Source: Kipferlia bialata (Eukaryota; Fornicata). From it: 23,485 nt of DNA. A program made the position numbers and the translations under genes. Below the pieces are notes generated by a model. It was not told the DNA's origin, searched no databases, and saw only the letters and a list, made by a program, of their open reading frames with translations. Position 1 is the first letter of the stretch. Each line of letters begins with the position of its first letter. The stretch lies in NCBI GenBank assembly GCA_003568945.1, contig BDIP01000255.1, positions 1 through 23,485 of the forward strand, written 5' to 3'. Below, piece by piece: positions 10,778 through 20,400 of this stretch.

Positions 10778-11245
10778 GTGGTACCTGTCTGAGACTGCGA
10801 GTGCATACCCACACTGAGTACTAGTACCATGTATATGATTATATTCACGTATATACATACTAAACAGTACACACTATGTATATACCTATCTGACACTGCC
10901 AGTGCATACCCGCACTGTGCAGAGGAGTCAGAGTCAGGGAGGGTGGGGGAGAGCAGGCCTGGATGAGCAGAGGAGAGAAAGAGAATATATATAGTACTTA
11001 GCCATTCAGGTAAGTGGTGGGAGAGGGACACACACACAGATACATGTACTGGGTAGGGGAGAGGATGTCTGAGATGAGCAGGGGATGTATGTCTGTGTAT
11101 GTGTGTGTATATACATATTTGCATAATGTATATCAATGGAAGAGAGAGAGAGAGAGGCTCATATATTAGGTAGACTTCAGATCTAACATACCTATGTCGT
11201 CCCATGTGGTGACCATGGATGCATGGGCACTGCACAGAAGGCATA
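5600..11245 (-). CDS. Gene C: integrin-alpha-like FG-GAP propeller type I membrane protein
   Basis: Seventeen exons, 5' to 3' on the minus strand: 11245-11192, 10958-10886, 10332-10286, 9956-9852, 9492-9440, 9367-9272, 9202-9133, 8886-8764, 8581-8541, 8191-8132, 7823-7730, 7600-7455, 7218-7101, 7037-6823, 6729-6274, 6194-5936, 5889-5600. All phases agree, giving 765 residues numbered from the first full codon of exon 1. Residues 1-10 (CLLCSAHAS) look like the end of a signal peptide. Seven FG-GAP-like blades follow to about 400, e.g. CGYALAVSDSWLVTG, YFGQEVALSDDYLVVSS and LEFGWKVAIGGDSIAVAG. LLDVDGDVYTGD resembles a calcium loop. About 432-700 is beta-sandwich; YSVELTAPSAVGTQSLSVYI with INGQW after it recalls a filamin repeat. 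The helix is about 720-738, then a basic RRR tail with YGEM. The layout matches integrin alpha chains, but no GFFKR motif is present. Convergent with gene B. The very first exon is uncertain. Confidence 0.85.
7201..7325 (-). repeat. Duplicated acceptor and exon start, gene C exon 13
   Basis: 7298-7325 resembles 7201-7227 (acceptor CTGACCCAG and start of exon 7218-7101, VAIGGD). The outer copy reads CTGACCCTAG then GCTGCCATCCGATGTGAT. Confidence 0.75.
7924..8168 (-). repeat. Three-copy exon end with donor, gene C exon 10
   Basis: The end of exon 8191-8132 (GACTGGTACAGTGCAGAC to ATGCAG|GT) recurs at about 8034-8095 and 7924-7985. The two outer copies also share flanking CTATCTATAGA and a CT-rich stretch, so one of them was copied from the other after the first event. 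Confidence 0.88.
8171..8360 (-). repeat. Exact copy of acceptor and exon start, gene C exon 10
   Basis: 8171-8197 and 8263-8289 are identical over 27 bases, covering CCCCAG and the exon start GTTGTCATCTATGAC. A third degenerate copy lies near 8345-8370. Confidence 0.88.
8950..9169 (-). repeat. Duplicated exon end and donor, gene C exon 7
   Basis: 9131-9169 (donor and end of exon 9202-9133, coding for SDDYLVVSSRT) recurs at 9032-9070 with 36 of 39 bases matching. A third, worn copy is visible near 8955-8985. All lie in or next to intron 9132-8887. Confidence 0.85.
9467..9648 (-). repeat. Exact 36-nt copy of acceptor and exon start, gene C exon 5
   Basis: 9467-9502 and 9613-9648 are identical over 36 bases: TGACCCCCAG acceptor plus 26 bases of exon 5. 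The outer copy lies in the intron 9493-9851. Confidence 0.93.
9946..10060 (-). repeat. Duplicated acceptor and exon start, gene C exon 4
   Basis: The acceptor CTCACCCCCAG plus exon start of 9956-9852 recurs at about 10037-10057, where CTCACCCCCAG is followed by TTGCAGTATATC. Confidence 0.75.
10119..10309 (-). repeat. Three-copy exon end with donor, gene C exon 3
   Basis: The end of exon 10332-10286 (GTACAGGGGGGCAG then GT) recurs at about 10171-10195 and 10119-10142. The middle copy has GC instead of GT at the donor position. Confidence 0.75.
10499..10916 (-). repeat. Five-copy array of gene C exon 2 end with donor
   Basis: Copies start at about 10499, 10593, 10709, 10781 and 10882 (the last is the real exon end). 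Each reads on the minus strand TGTGGGTWTGCACT, then GCAGT, then AG|GT. The copies at 10593 and 10781 keep the CGYALAVSD reading and a donor; those at 10499 and 10709 contain a TGA. Longer flanks (TACACAYTATG side and GA runs) are shared by some copies, so this is a minisatellite seeded by an exon end. Confidence 0.85.
10561..10588. repeat. GA microsatellite in gene C intron
   Basis: About 14 GA units (CT on the coding strand) within the five-copy array of exon ends at 10499-10916. A second GA run lies at 10752-10777. Confidence 0.9.
10946..11084 (-). repeat. Duplicated acceptor and exon start, gene C exon 2
   Basis: 11056-11084 resembles 10946-10973, the acceptor and start of exon 10958-10886. 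On the coding strand both read TGCTCATC, a few bases to CAG, then a CTCTCCCC exon start. The match is imperfect. Confidence 0.6.
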
Positions 11246-11705
11246 CTGCGGAGTCAGTGTGGGGAGCGAGGGATGGCGAAACACGAGGGGGTGACGGTGC
11301 GCAGTGGCCGGGTGGGGCGTGCGGGGAGGCCAAATGTCTGATTGCCAGGGGTATCCTAATATCACCCAATGACCAATATACTTGGTCAGAATACTTTTGG
11401 ACTTTTGTGATTTTCAACTAAATTTTTTGAATCCTATCCAAGATGAAATCACTTTTGTTAGAGGAGACTTGATGATTTTTCACATTCCTCTCAATCGACC
11501 ATATTACACCTTTCTACTGTACATATGTCCTCTGGGGCCCACGGCATGGTTAGATTCGACACCCTTTAGGGTGGAGAATGCCCGGAAAACCATGGTAACA
11601 GGCTCGGAAATACACCATCTACATAGGTGTATGCTTGAATAATCAGGTGGACTACTCTGGCGATCAGACATTTAGCTGAGACATGCAGTGACGTAAGTCA
11701 CTGTA
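11246..11705. other. Region upstream of gene C up to the contig end
   Basis: Holds the missing 5' part of gene C. 11260-11340 is G-rich on the plus strand; 11400-11500 is AT-rich and unlike the intronic DNA elsewhere. Three inverted repeats are visible: 11370-11388 (TGACCAA / TTGGTCA), 11610-11632 (ATACACC / GGTGTAT) and 11686-11703 (CAGTGAC / GTCACTG, loop GTAA) at the very contig edge. No other gene was recognised. Confidence 0.5.
11563..11593 (-). other. Tentative first coding exon of gene C
   Basis: Gene C exon 11245-11192 starts at an acceptor with a good CTGAC-type motif and needs one upstream base to complete a codon. This 31-nt stretch starts with an ATG, ends before a GT and leaves one base over, so it would give MVFRAFSTLKVCLLCSAHAS. 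The lysine inside the hydrophobic part and the 317-nt intron make it only a candidate. It was the only phase-1 choice I found between 11246 and 11705. Confidence 0.28.
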
Positions 11706-11805
11706 NNNNNNNNNNNNNNNNNNNNNNNNNNNNNNNNNNNNNNNNNNNNNNNNNNNNNNNNNNNNNNNNNNNNNNNNNNNNNNNNNNNNNNNNNNNNNNN
11801 NNNNN
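11706..11805. other. Assembly gap of 100 Ns
   Basis: Exactly 100 Ns, a common convention for a scaffold gap of unknown size. It separates the end of copy 1 from the first base of copy 2. Anything that reads through it is meaningless. Confidence 0.99.
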
Positions 11806-11918
11806 TTCTCTCTCCCTTTCTCCCCCCCCCCCCCCCCCCCATATCCCATTTCTCTCTCTCTCTCTCTCTCAGGCGCCTATAGCAACACAGAGTCCTAACT
11901 ACCTCCCTCTCACACTAG

Positions 11919-11974
11919 GCACCTTTGGCAACGTTCAGTACATGCCCAGCATGGATGACTACTACATCATACAG

Positions 11975-12020
<46 letters not shown>

Positions 12021-13002
12021 TCTCACATCGACAATAAGGAACACCCCCAGGAACGTACTCTTATGTAGTACACTATGTACCCCTCTCATGTTCTCATTGA
12101 GTATACCCCACTCCCCCCAACCCCTAGGCCCCTGGCATGACCAGTGCCCATGTTCATATGGAGGGCAGCATATACCAGAGCACAACCATGGAACAGGTAG
12201 GCTTACTTCCTTTCTCCCCCCCCCTAAGAGCTAATTGTTGTTGTACTCCCAAGTACTGTACTTGGGACCCCAGTACATCATACTCTGTCTCTTTATCCCA
12301 CTAATTGTTCTTTCCTCTCCCCCACCCCCCCCCCGTCTGATGCCAGGTCACTGTGTACACCCAGTCCTGGTGCACTGAACAAGAGGTCTCATTGAGCATA
12401 GAGAGTGAGGTATCATCTTGATATGATGTTAATCTGCATATTCTGGTATCATGTATACATAGGTGTATACACTGCTGACCTGTCCAGGTGTACTCCGGTG
12501 TCTTTGATGACCACCCTATGCATCGACCTCTATTCCAATAATAGATGTATACATATACTTGCATTGTCATCCTAACCTTGAGTCAAGGCTTGACTAATCT
12601 CCAGATTTACTCCGGTGACTTTGATGACCACCTGACCCTCGACTTCCAAGATGGGTTCTCTAACTGTATAGTCATAGAGTTCAACACTGCTGCCACAGGT
12701 ATATGATACTGTAGGATACAATCATATTCAATGTCTACAATAGGTGAGATAGAGTTCAACACTGCATCCACAGGTGGTGTATTGAAATAGTATTTACTAT
12801 ATATTACACTTTGTACTATATACAATCAAGTGTCTCTCTCCCCCCCCCCTCTAGACTCCCTTATCGCTTCTTCTCACTCTATCATTCTCAACCCAGCTGG
12901 CAATGGCCCAGACTTCAGTGGGTTCACATGCATATACACAACGGACACAGGTAGCAGGACACAACATATTCTAACATCCATACGTCGTCACTCCTACATA
13001 TA

Positions 13003-13045
<43 letters not shown>

Positions 13046-14277
13046 ATAGACTACATCCACACATCGTGTATGGATTCTTTCATATGACTCACCACCAGAC
13101 CTCGACACAGAGACATACTCTCTTAGCGAACCTGAGGGATCCTTCTCTACCCAGCGGTAAGAGTATATATTCCCGATGCTGATACAGTATCACACCCTCA
13201 CCACTCATCATTCTGTTCCCTTCTTGATACAGTGTCCAACTCTATCTATCCTTCCTCTCTCTCACATCCAGCTACGTTGCTGACCAGTATGACACCTGGA
13301 CTGTGTGCCCTACTGGCAACCCTAGCAGTGCATCTGTGACATGCACAGGCGCCACAGACCACACGGACCTGGTGAGGCTGTGTATACTATGTTTATGATA
13401 CTTTCAAGAGGCCCCACTCCGTTACAAAACTCACGCTAGACTGTCCTTTGTTCTGCATCCTCCAACCCTAGACATTAACATGTCTTTATGATGCACCCTC
13501 ACTAACTGTAGACTGCCCTCTACTCTGCATCCTCCAACCCTGATGACACTGGCACTGTCCAGGGTGCACAGCAGAGACAGGCAGTGGGGAATGTCGGCTT
13601 CACACAGGTGCAGTATACTATAGACCTTGCTCTGTGCAAACACTGGTCATTCACTGATACTATTATGTCGCTCTATATTGCGACAAGGAGACCCTGTCTT
13701 ACCCCCAGACCATTGACTTCGACACTGACGTGCTGACATGGAACTGTTTCCAGGTATTTATACGCTGACCTACTCTTAGAGAACTGTCTGCTCTGCAGTG
13801 ATGTGATATCAAACGTACATAGGAGTGTCGACAACATACCCTTCATGGTTTCTTTTACATATACAGTGTATAGACATTATATATACAGTATATTTACATT
13901 ATAACTAGCCCAACCTCATACGCTCTATCGACAGCTCAACCCCAGGTCACCTTCTCCACTGATTCTACTCTGCATAGAGACAGTGGGTCAGTGACATGCA
14001 CATACACCACAACAAAGCCAAGTGAAGACCTCTCTGGTACCCCATGGTGAGTGTGTCTCTCCTTGTGTATGTCTCTCTCTGTCTCTCCCTCTCTATGTAT
14101 ATATGTGTGTTGGATCTCTCATTATATCTAACTGCCAGGTGGGTATGGGTTCTGCTTGGACTGGTTGTGGTATCCGCCCTGGGTGCAGTTGGGTATCTAG
14201 TGGTATACCCCAAGTACCAAGCCAAGCACCAGAGGATACCCCTGGTGACAGGCGAGACATACCAGGGAGTGGTGTAA
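11919..14277 (+). CDS. Gene A, second copy (identical, 5' end missing)
   Basis: Identical to the gene at 114-2472; add 11,805 to each exon position (first exon 11919-11974, last exon 14139-14277). Same CUB-like pair, membrane helix and YQGVV end. If the two contigs were truly in tandem, the lacking signal-peptide exons would have to lie inside the N gap. More likely this is the same gene assembled twice. Confidence 0.8.
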
Positions 14278-14537
14278 GAGGTAGACGACACTGTGTAGTT
14301 ATAGCACTTCAAATAGATTCCCTACCTTCCTCGGTCTCTGTACTGGATGATATCAATACCTGCCCTTGGAACCTGACAGTTTAGATTATTCGGCCCTGAC
14401 AGACAATTAGGACTGTTGCCGACCCCCATGTGTATGGAATATCCATACATCGAGTTAGCAGATCGGTGTCACACCGATCTGATGTCAGAAGGTGCCTTTC
14501 TGTCTCAAAGCTCTTCAGACACCGTCACAGCCTGGTA
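14278..14537. promoter_or_regulatory. Intergenic space A-B, second copy
   Basis: Same as 2473-2732, with the 11-bp-arm inverted repeat at 14459-14481 and the 8-bp one at 14431-14449. Confidence 0.5.
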
Positions 14538-15138
14538 ATGCAAGGTATCGGTATATCTATAGTCCAGACCAACGATAAAGTGTAGTGCTTTCCCACATTG
14601 ACTGAACGTATGTATGGAAGACGTTAGTTTCAGTCTTCCCAGCCGTATCACTCCATTGCTCGTCTTCTTACCCCAGAAGTGTCTCTGTTACTCATTCTGG
14701 CTATTGCCTGGCTGTCTACAGTCTCTGCCGAGCGCAGCCAATGGCACATCACACACCCAGACACCAGCGGTGAGTGATTAGGTGTGAGTCTTGAAAAGTC
14801 AAGATTCAGTATAGTGCTCATATACTCTTTGTTCGTGCTAATGCGTACCTTTCTGACCTCCTAATGCTACTATGATCTGACTCATCTAAAGTATGGACGC
14901 ATTATTCGGTTCGCTGTTACCACATTCACCTCTTATTCCCCAGGTACATTCACCAACACCCAATCAATATTCACCCCTTATTCTCCAGGTGCATTCACCA
15001 GTGTGGAGTACTCTACCATATTAACCTCTCACTTCAGGGTCATTCACCAGTGTGGAGTACAAGCCAGACATGCTGGATGTGTACAAGATACAGGTGCCCT
15101 CTCTTACGTCGTCAAAGCGTCTTGTGTATGATGCCAGT

Positions 15139-15171
<33 letters not shown>

Positions 15172-17157
15172 GTACAAGCCAGACATGCTGGATGTGTACA
15201 GGATACAGGTGCCCTCTCTCTCTCTCTCTCTCTCTCAACTCTTGGTATATCTCTGTGTACCCTGCAGTACACCTCTTCGTCCCACCCCCAGGTACCAGGT
15301 ATGACCAGTGTCCAGATAGACATCGAGGGGAGCATCGATGAGCACAGTGTGCAGGAGCAGGTTAGTAAACCTCCTGTACTTCGGAGTAATAGTGCCACAA
15401 TTCATATCTGAGTATCGTACTCACACACTCTCTCTCCATGTACTTTTCGTATCATGTGAGTCACATGATTCATGTGACTGTTGTGCTAACCGCTTTCACT
15501 GTGCACACTCTGTATATATCCCTGACCCCAGATAATTGTCTACGAGAACTCTGTGTGCACCGACACCAGTACATCGTATGGATCCCACATTAGGGTACGT
15601 GACATCCCTGCCTCTGATATGGAATAGCCATGTATTGATAGGCTTACACGTGAACAGAGTCCATCCGCCATTTGCCTCTCTCACTCCATTGTACCTGACC
15701 CCAGACCTACGACGGTGACTTCTCCGATGCGTTCAATGTCGACTACGACCTGACTGACAACAACTGTGTCATCATCACGTTCAAGGCAGCCACTACTGGT
15801 ACGTGGTCTGTATATATTCCACCCCAACACATAGAGATAGATTCACTAGCATCTTCACATACGTGGGATTAGTATAGTGGCACACTCATACTACATATGC
15901 CTCTCTCTCCTTCTAACCCCAGCTGGTACTGGACCGGACACCAGTGGGTTCAATGTACGCTACACTGCAGACACAGGTGATATAGTGTTCTGAGACTCTG
16001 TTGAATTCAGTATACAATATACATGAGTGACAGGAATATGCCTCCAGCAGCAATTACTCACCCAGCCTTAGACATCCAGACGCACACTCTTACCGACGCT
16101 AACGGGTCCTTCTCTCTCGAACGGTGAGTCCCATGGCTATGGTCTCACACACGATAGGCCAGGAGTATCTTGTCCTTACAATTTCCTTAGGTCCAATTAA
16201 TTCTCCATGTCTGACCCAGCTATGTGCCAAACCAGTTTGACACCTGGACCGTATGTCCTGAGGGGTCACCCACCCAGATACGCACAGTCTGCTCTGGTGA
16301 TGTGGACCCATCGGACGAGGTATGTGATGTTGCCCTTGGCTTCAGTACTTAACTGCAATGTACTCGTACACAACTGCTATATTCCTGACCTCACTCCAAC
16401 CACTCTCAGTAACAGTATATATGTACTTGACCTATCCCTGGAGTGCTTCCTCTCACCCTCCAGCTGCGTGTGTACCAGTTCCACTCAGACACCTCAGATG
16501 GGTATGGGGACATACAAGGAGTTGAGGAGACAGCCTCTGACGGTATAGATTTCACCCAGGTATATTAATCTACTGGTACGGTGGCTGCCGCAGTGCCGCA
16601 TTATGGTATATACAGGGTACCATGATTTCACACTGCACCACAGAGATATACCCTATTTACCTCTTCTCAATCATTCATACCTCTCACAACAGACACTCCA
16701 CTTCGCCTCAACCATCGTGCCCTGGAATTGCATCCAGGTATAGTAGAGTGATTATGCATCCTCACTTATCTCTGTTCCCATACCCCCTCGACGAGGGCCT
16801 CGTCCTCTCATTTACCCCAGTACACATTTGCCACTGGCTCTACTCTCAACAGGGACAGCGGAGACTTCACATGCACCTTCACCACTGTGGATACCACAGA
16901 CGGCACCCCATGGTGAGTATATGGCACGTATATGTGTGTATATATGTGAGCAGGTAGCTCTATATGTATCATTGATACATTGTTTCTTACTACTAACACA
17001 TAATTACTAATCTCACCCCAGGTGGGTCTGGGTCCTTGTGGCATTCGCTGTAGTCCTTGCCCTAGGGGCAGTTGGGTACTACATCTACCCCAAGTGGGAG
17101 AAGGGGCAGAAGACAAGTCAGCCCTTGATGGAGGGTGAGGCGTACCAAACAGTGTGA
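14538..17157 (+). CDS. Gene B, second copy (identical, complete)
   Basis: Identical to the gene at 2733-5352; add 11,805 to each exon position (start codon 14538-14540, last exon 17022-17157). It has the same 7-nt first exon, signal peptide, two CUB-like units and AYQTV tail. It should not be counted as an extra paralogue without proof that the duplication is real. Confidence 0.83.
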
Positions 17158-17404
17158 GTGGGTTGTGTATGAGTAGGATAGTGTGGTAAAAAGTTATACA
17201 GCAGTGATGTATAATACAACACACACCATATCTCATTCCCAAAATAGATAGCTGACACATTGTTCCAAAGTAAGAAGCGCTTGATGTTTGTTTTCAACGA
17301 TTCTCTTGTCCAATATCGCTGGTTGAGTGCTACAGCTCAATCAGTTCCACAAAAATGATGGTTAATGATTTATGATTAACAATGATCTATCTATATACTA
17401 CTGA
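17158..17404. other. Convergent intergenic space B-C, second copy
   Basis: Same as 5353-5599; hairpin candidate at 17320-17343. Confidence 0.5.
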
Positions 17405-20400
17405 TCACACCCTAGCATCACTGAGCCCACCAGAGACCATCTCTCCATACTTCATACCCTTGGTACGCCTCCTGAGATACACCTCCCTCCCAACAATGTA
17501 GATTGCACACACAACAAACAGGCCCCACCCTAGTATCTCACCAATGGGTGTAGGTGCATCGGGTACACGCTGGACATCCACTGTTGTAGACAGCAGTGGG
17601 TCACTACCTAGACCACCCCCTACGTACACTGAGAGGTTCACTGGACCTGGGGTCAGGACAGCACCGATATAGTATAGGTCGCGTGGCTGTATCACTGCAA
17701 TATTCTTGATATATATATGTATATATACATATTTACGTACCTGTCTCTGTCACTACGAATGAAGCAACGAAGAACCGAGCCTCAGGGTACAGTCTGTATG
17801 TAGCCCCACTGCCACCCACCGAGAGTACAACAGGGTCAAACACCTGCACGTATCCACCTGTCTCCACATCGTTGAGTGCAACGGAGACCTCAATGGTGTC
17901 TCCCATGATGGCAGAGGCAGGTGCTGATACGCTGGATGTGGCACTCAGGTGCAGGGTGTCAGACACTGCGTCGAGGCAGATGTAGATATCGCCAGAGACC
18001 TGAGGTGAGGTATTTGAGTAGTGCCTTGTTGCCGATGAATATGTAATTCACGTGTGTGTGTGTGTACATGACTCTCACCTCCTGGGCCGAGTCGAGTTCA
18101 GTGGCAACTACAGTGTACACACCCTCATCCAGAGGAGGAAGGGTGGCGTCATAGACCCCAGAGACAGTAGTGTCACCCTCTGTATAGCCTGTGTACACTG
18201 GGTAACCAACCGAGTCTGTGATAGTGACATGTACATCCAACCCTGCCATTGCAGACCCACAGGTATCGAGGATAGTGATAGACAGAGTGCTCTCCTCTCC
18301 ACCCTTTGCTCCTCCGTCGACACTGGATAGCTCACTGGATATGCTAGACACTACCTCGGAGTCACTGCTTGCCATCCACTGTCCGTTGATATAGACAGAG
18401 AGGGACTGGGTACCCACGGCAGATGGAGCAGTCAGCTCTACACTGTAGGTATAGGGGTCATCGTCGAGGGGTCCCATAAAGGTGACAGGATGAAGACCTG
18501 CACTGCCAAGGTCAGCATCACAGTCCCAATACACCTGCATGTCAATGATATTTGTAAATATAGCAATACACTGCTAAAGTGTAATAAATTTGGCATATGA
18601 TTAACGAGATACCGCATACTACTGCACCTGAAGGCTGTCTGTCATGTCACCCGTGTAGACATCACCATCCACATCCAGAAGGGTGAATGTTGCCGGTGTA
18701 GTAGAAGCACAGCGAGACATTGTTGTGGGCACAGCGAAGGAGTCCAGCTGTAGAGAGAGAGGTGCGGTCACAGCAACACCCTCATCTGTCCCTATGTACA
18801 CTGTCTCACCATCAGAGGAGAGGGCTAGGGAGGTAACATCACCTGGGGGGTTAGGTCCATCAGAAGCCATCCGTCAGTATTCTACTCTTACGGGTTGTAC
18901 CATACCTTCCCAATCTAGTAGCACTGGTATGTACTGGGGTATTCTGGTGTCCATGCGGTAGATAGAGACATAGTCACTCTTGGCATGACCGGCTACGGCT
19001 ATGGAATCACCTCCGATGGCAACCTGGGTCAGTATCAGTATCAATATCAGTCAGAAGAAATTGTTACATTTACATATATAATCGATATACATCTGTGCAT
19101 GTATCACATCGGATGGCAGCCTAGGGTCAGATGCCTTGAGAGACTGAAAAGAAAAGAACATGAGTATATATATACGCGCCAAAGAAGTGCAACTCCTCCA
19201 GTACCGACGGATGGCAAGAACCACATGTATTGAGAGAAAGTGGCAGTATTAGAGTGTACCTTCCACCCAAACTCCAGGGTCTCACTGGTCACTGGTCCGT
19301 GTGATATAGTGTTCTCACAGACAAAGAACCCCTCAGTGCGCCTGTATTCATGGACCAGACCCCCAGAAGTGGTACCAAGCACATCTGACTCGTACTCAGC
19401 AACAACTGAGGGTCAGAGATGGTATACAGCTATGTATGAAATATGAATTTAGTATATGTAACGTGGTGTCCATGAATATAGTACAGTATACCGCATCGAA
19501 CTTGTAATCAGTAGGAATATATATCCCTTGGTACCTAGCGTGTTTGGGTACCCTCCAATGGCCTCATCGAGTGATAGTGCGTTGCCGTATGATCCACGGC
19601 CATTGAAGCCGAGGGGGGTCGCTATGTACTGGGGTTGGTGTAGAAGGATAATCGAAACAACGAATGATACCATCCTCATCAAGCACAGTCTCCAAGTAAA
19701 TGTCATCTGCTCTCTATACACATGCATACCTGCATATACCCCCCGTCTGCACTGTACCAGTCTATCTATAGACTCACACTCTCTCTCTATATTCCGCATA
19801 TATATATATGTGTACTATAAGATACATACACTTCCTAACCTGCATATACCCTCCGTCTGCACTGTGCCAGTCTATCTATAGATTCTCTCCCTCTCTCTAT
19901 TATAATATATATATAACTATATATACATACACATACCTGCATGTAACCCCCGTCTGCACTGTACCAGTCTGCCACACTGGTGTCATAGATGACAACCTGG
20001 GGTTTAGGGGAAGAAAGACATAGAGACAGAAGATAGTAGTAGTGTGAATCTCTATACACTCATAGTAACTGGTGTCATAGATGACAACCTGGGGGTATGA
20101 ATAGGCATGTAAAGGAGAGAGATCGGGTATATGTACACATATACACTCACATAGTAACCAACGGTAGATGACAACATATGATAAGAGAGAGAGTTCTGGA
20201 GAGAGAGGGAGTGGGCATATGAGTCTGTATTCATATACACTCGCACAGACCCCGTAAATGTCGTGACAAGTACAGAGCAAGATAGTGCCAATTGGCTTGA
20301 AGTGGCGAGTATTCGGTATAGTAATCTTGAGAGCTTAGACTATACCTTGCTTCCGCCACTGGTAGGACTGCCATTGTAAGCTGTTCCTGCGTGAGAGATG

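Larger units (their letters stand above)
1..11680. repeat. Copy 1 of an 11.7-kb duplicated contig
   Basis: This segment recurs at a constant offset of 11,805 after the N gap. Every stretch compared is identical, including slippage-prone tracts: the C19 run at 17-35, the CT run at 173-211 and the TA run at 1201-1236. Copy 1 continues 25 bases further, to 11705, before the gap. Identity of microsatellites and an identical first base argue for one contig placed twice rather than two diverging genomic copies. Confidence 0.97.

Noticed and set aside
10499-10916. CRISPR-like spaced repeats
   Set aside because: Copies differ in length and spacing (72-116 bp), include exon sequence and donors, and the DNA is eukaryotic.
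10657-11244. 195-codon minus-strand open frame at the start of gene C
   Set aside because: It reads introns and GA/CT repeats in a different frame from the FG-GAP-like exons; its Ser/Leu runs come from microsatellites.
11664-11849. Open frame running through the N gap
   Set aside because: It is made of unknown residues and low-complexity flanks; not a gene.
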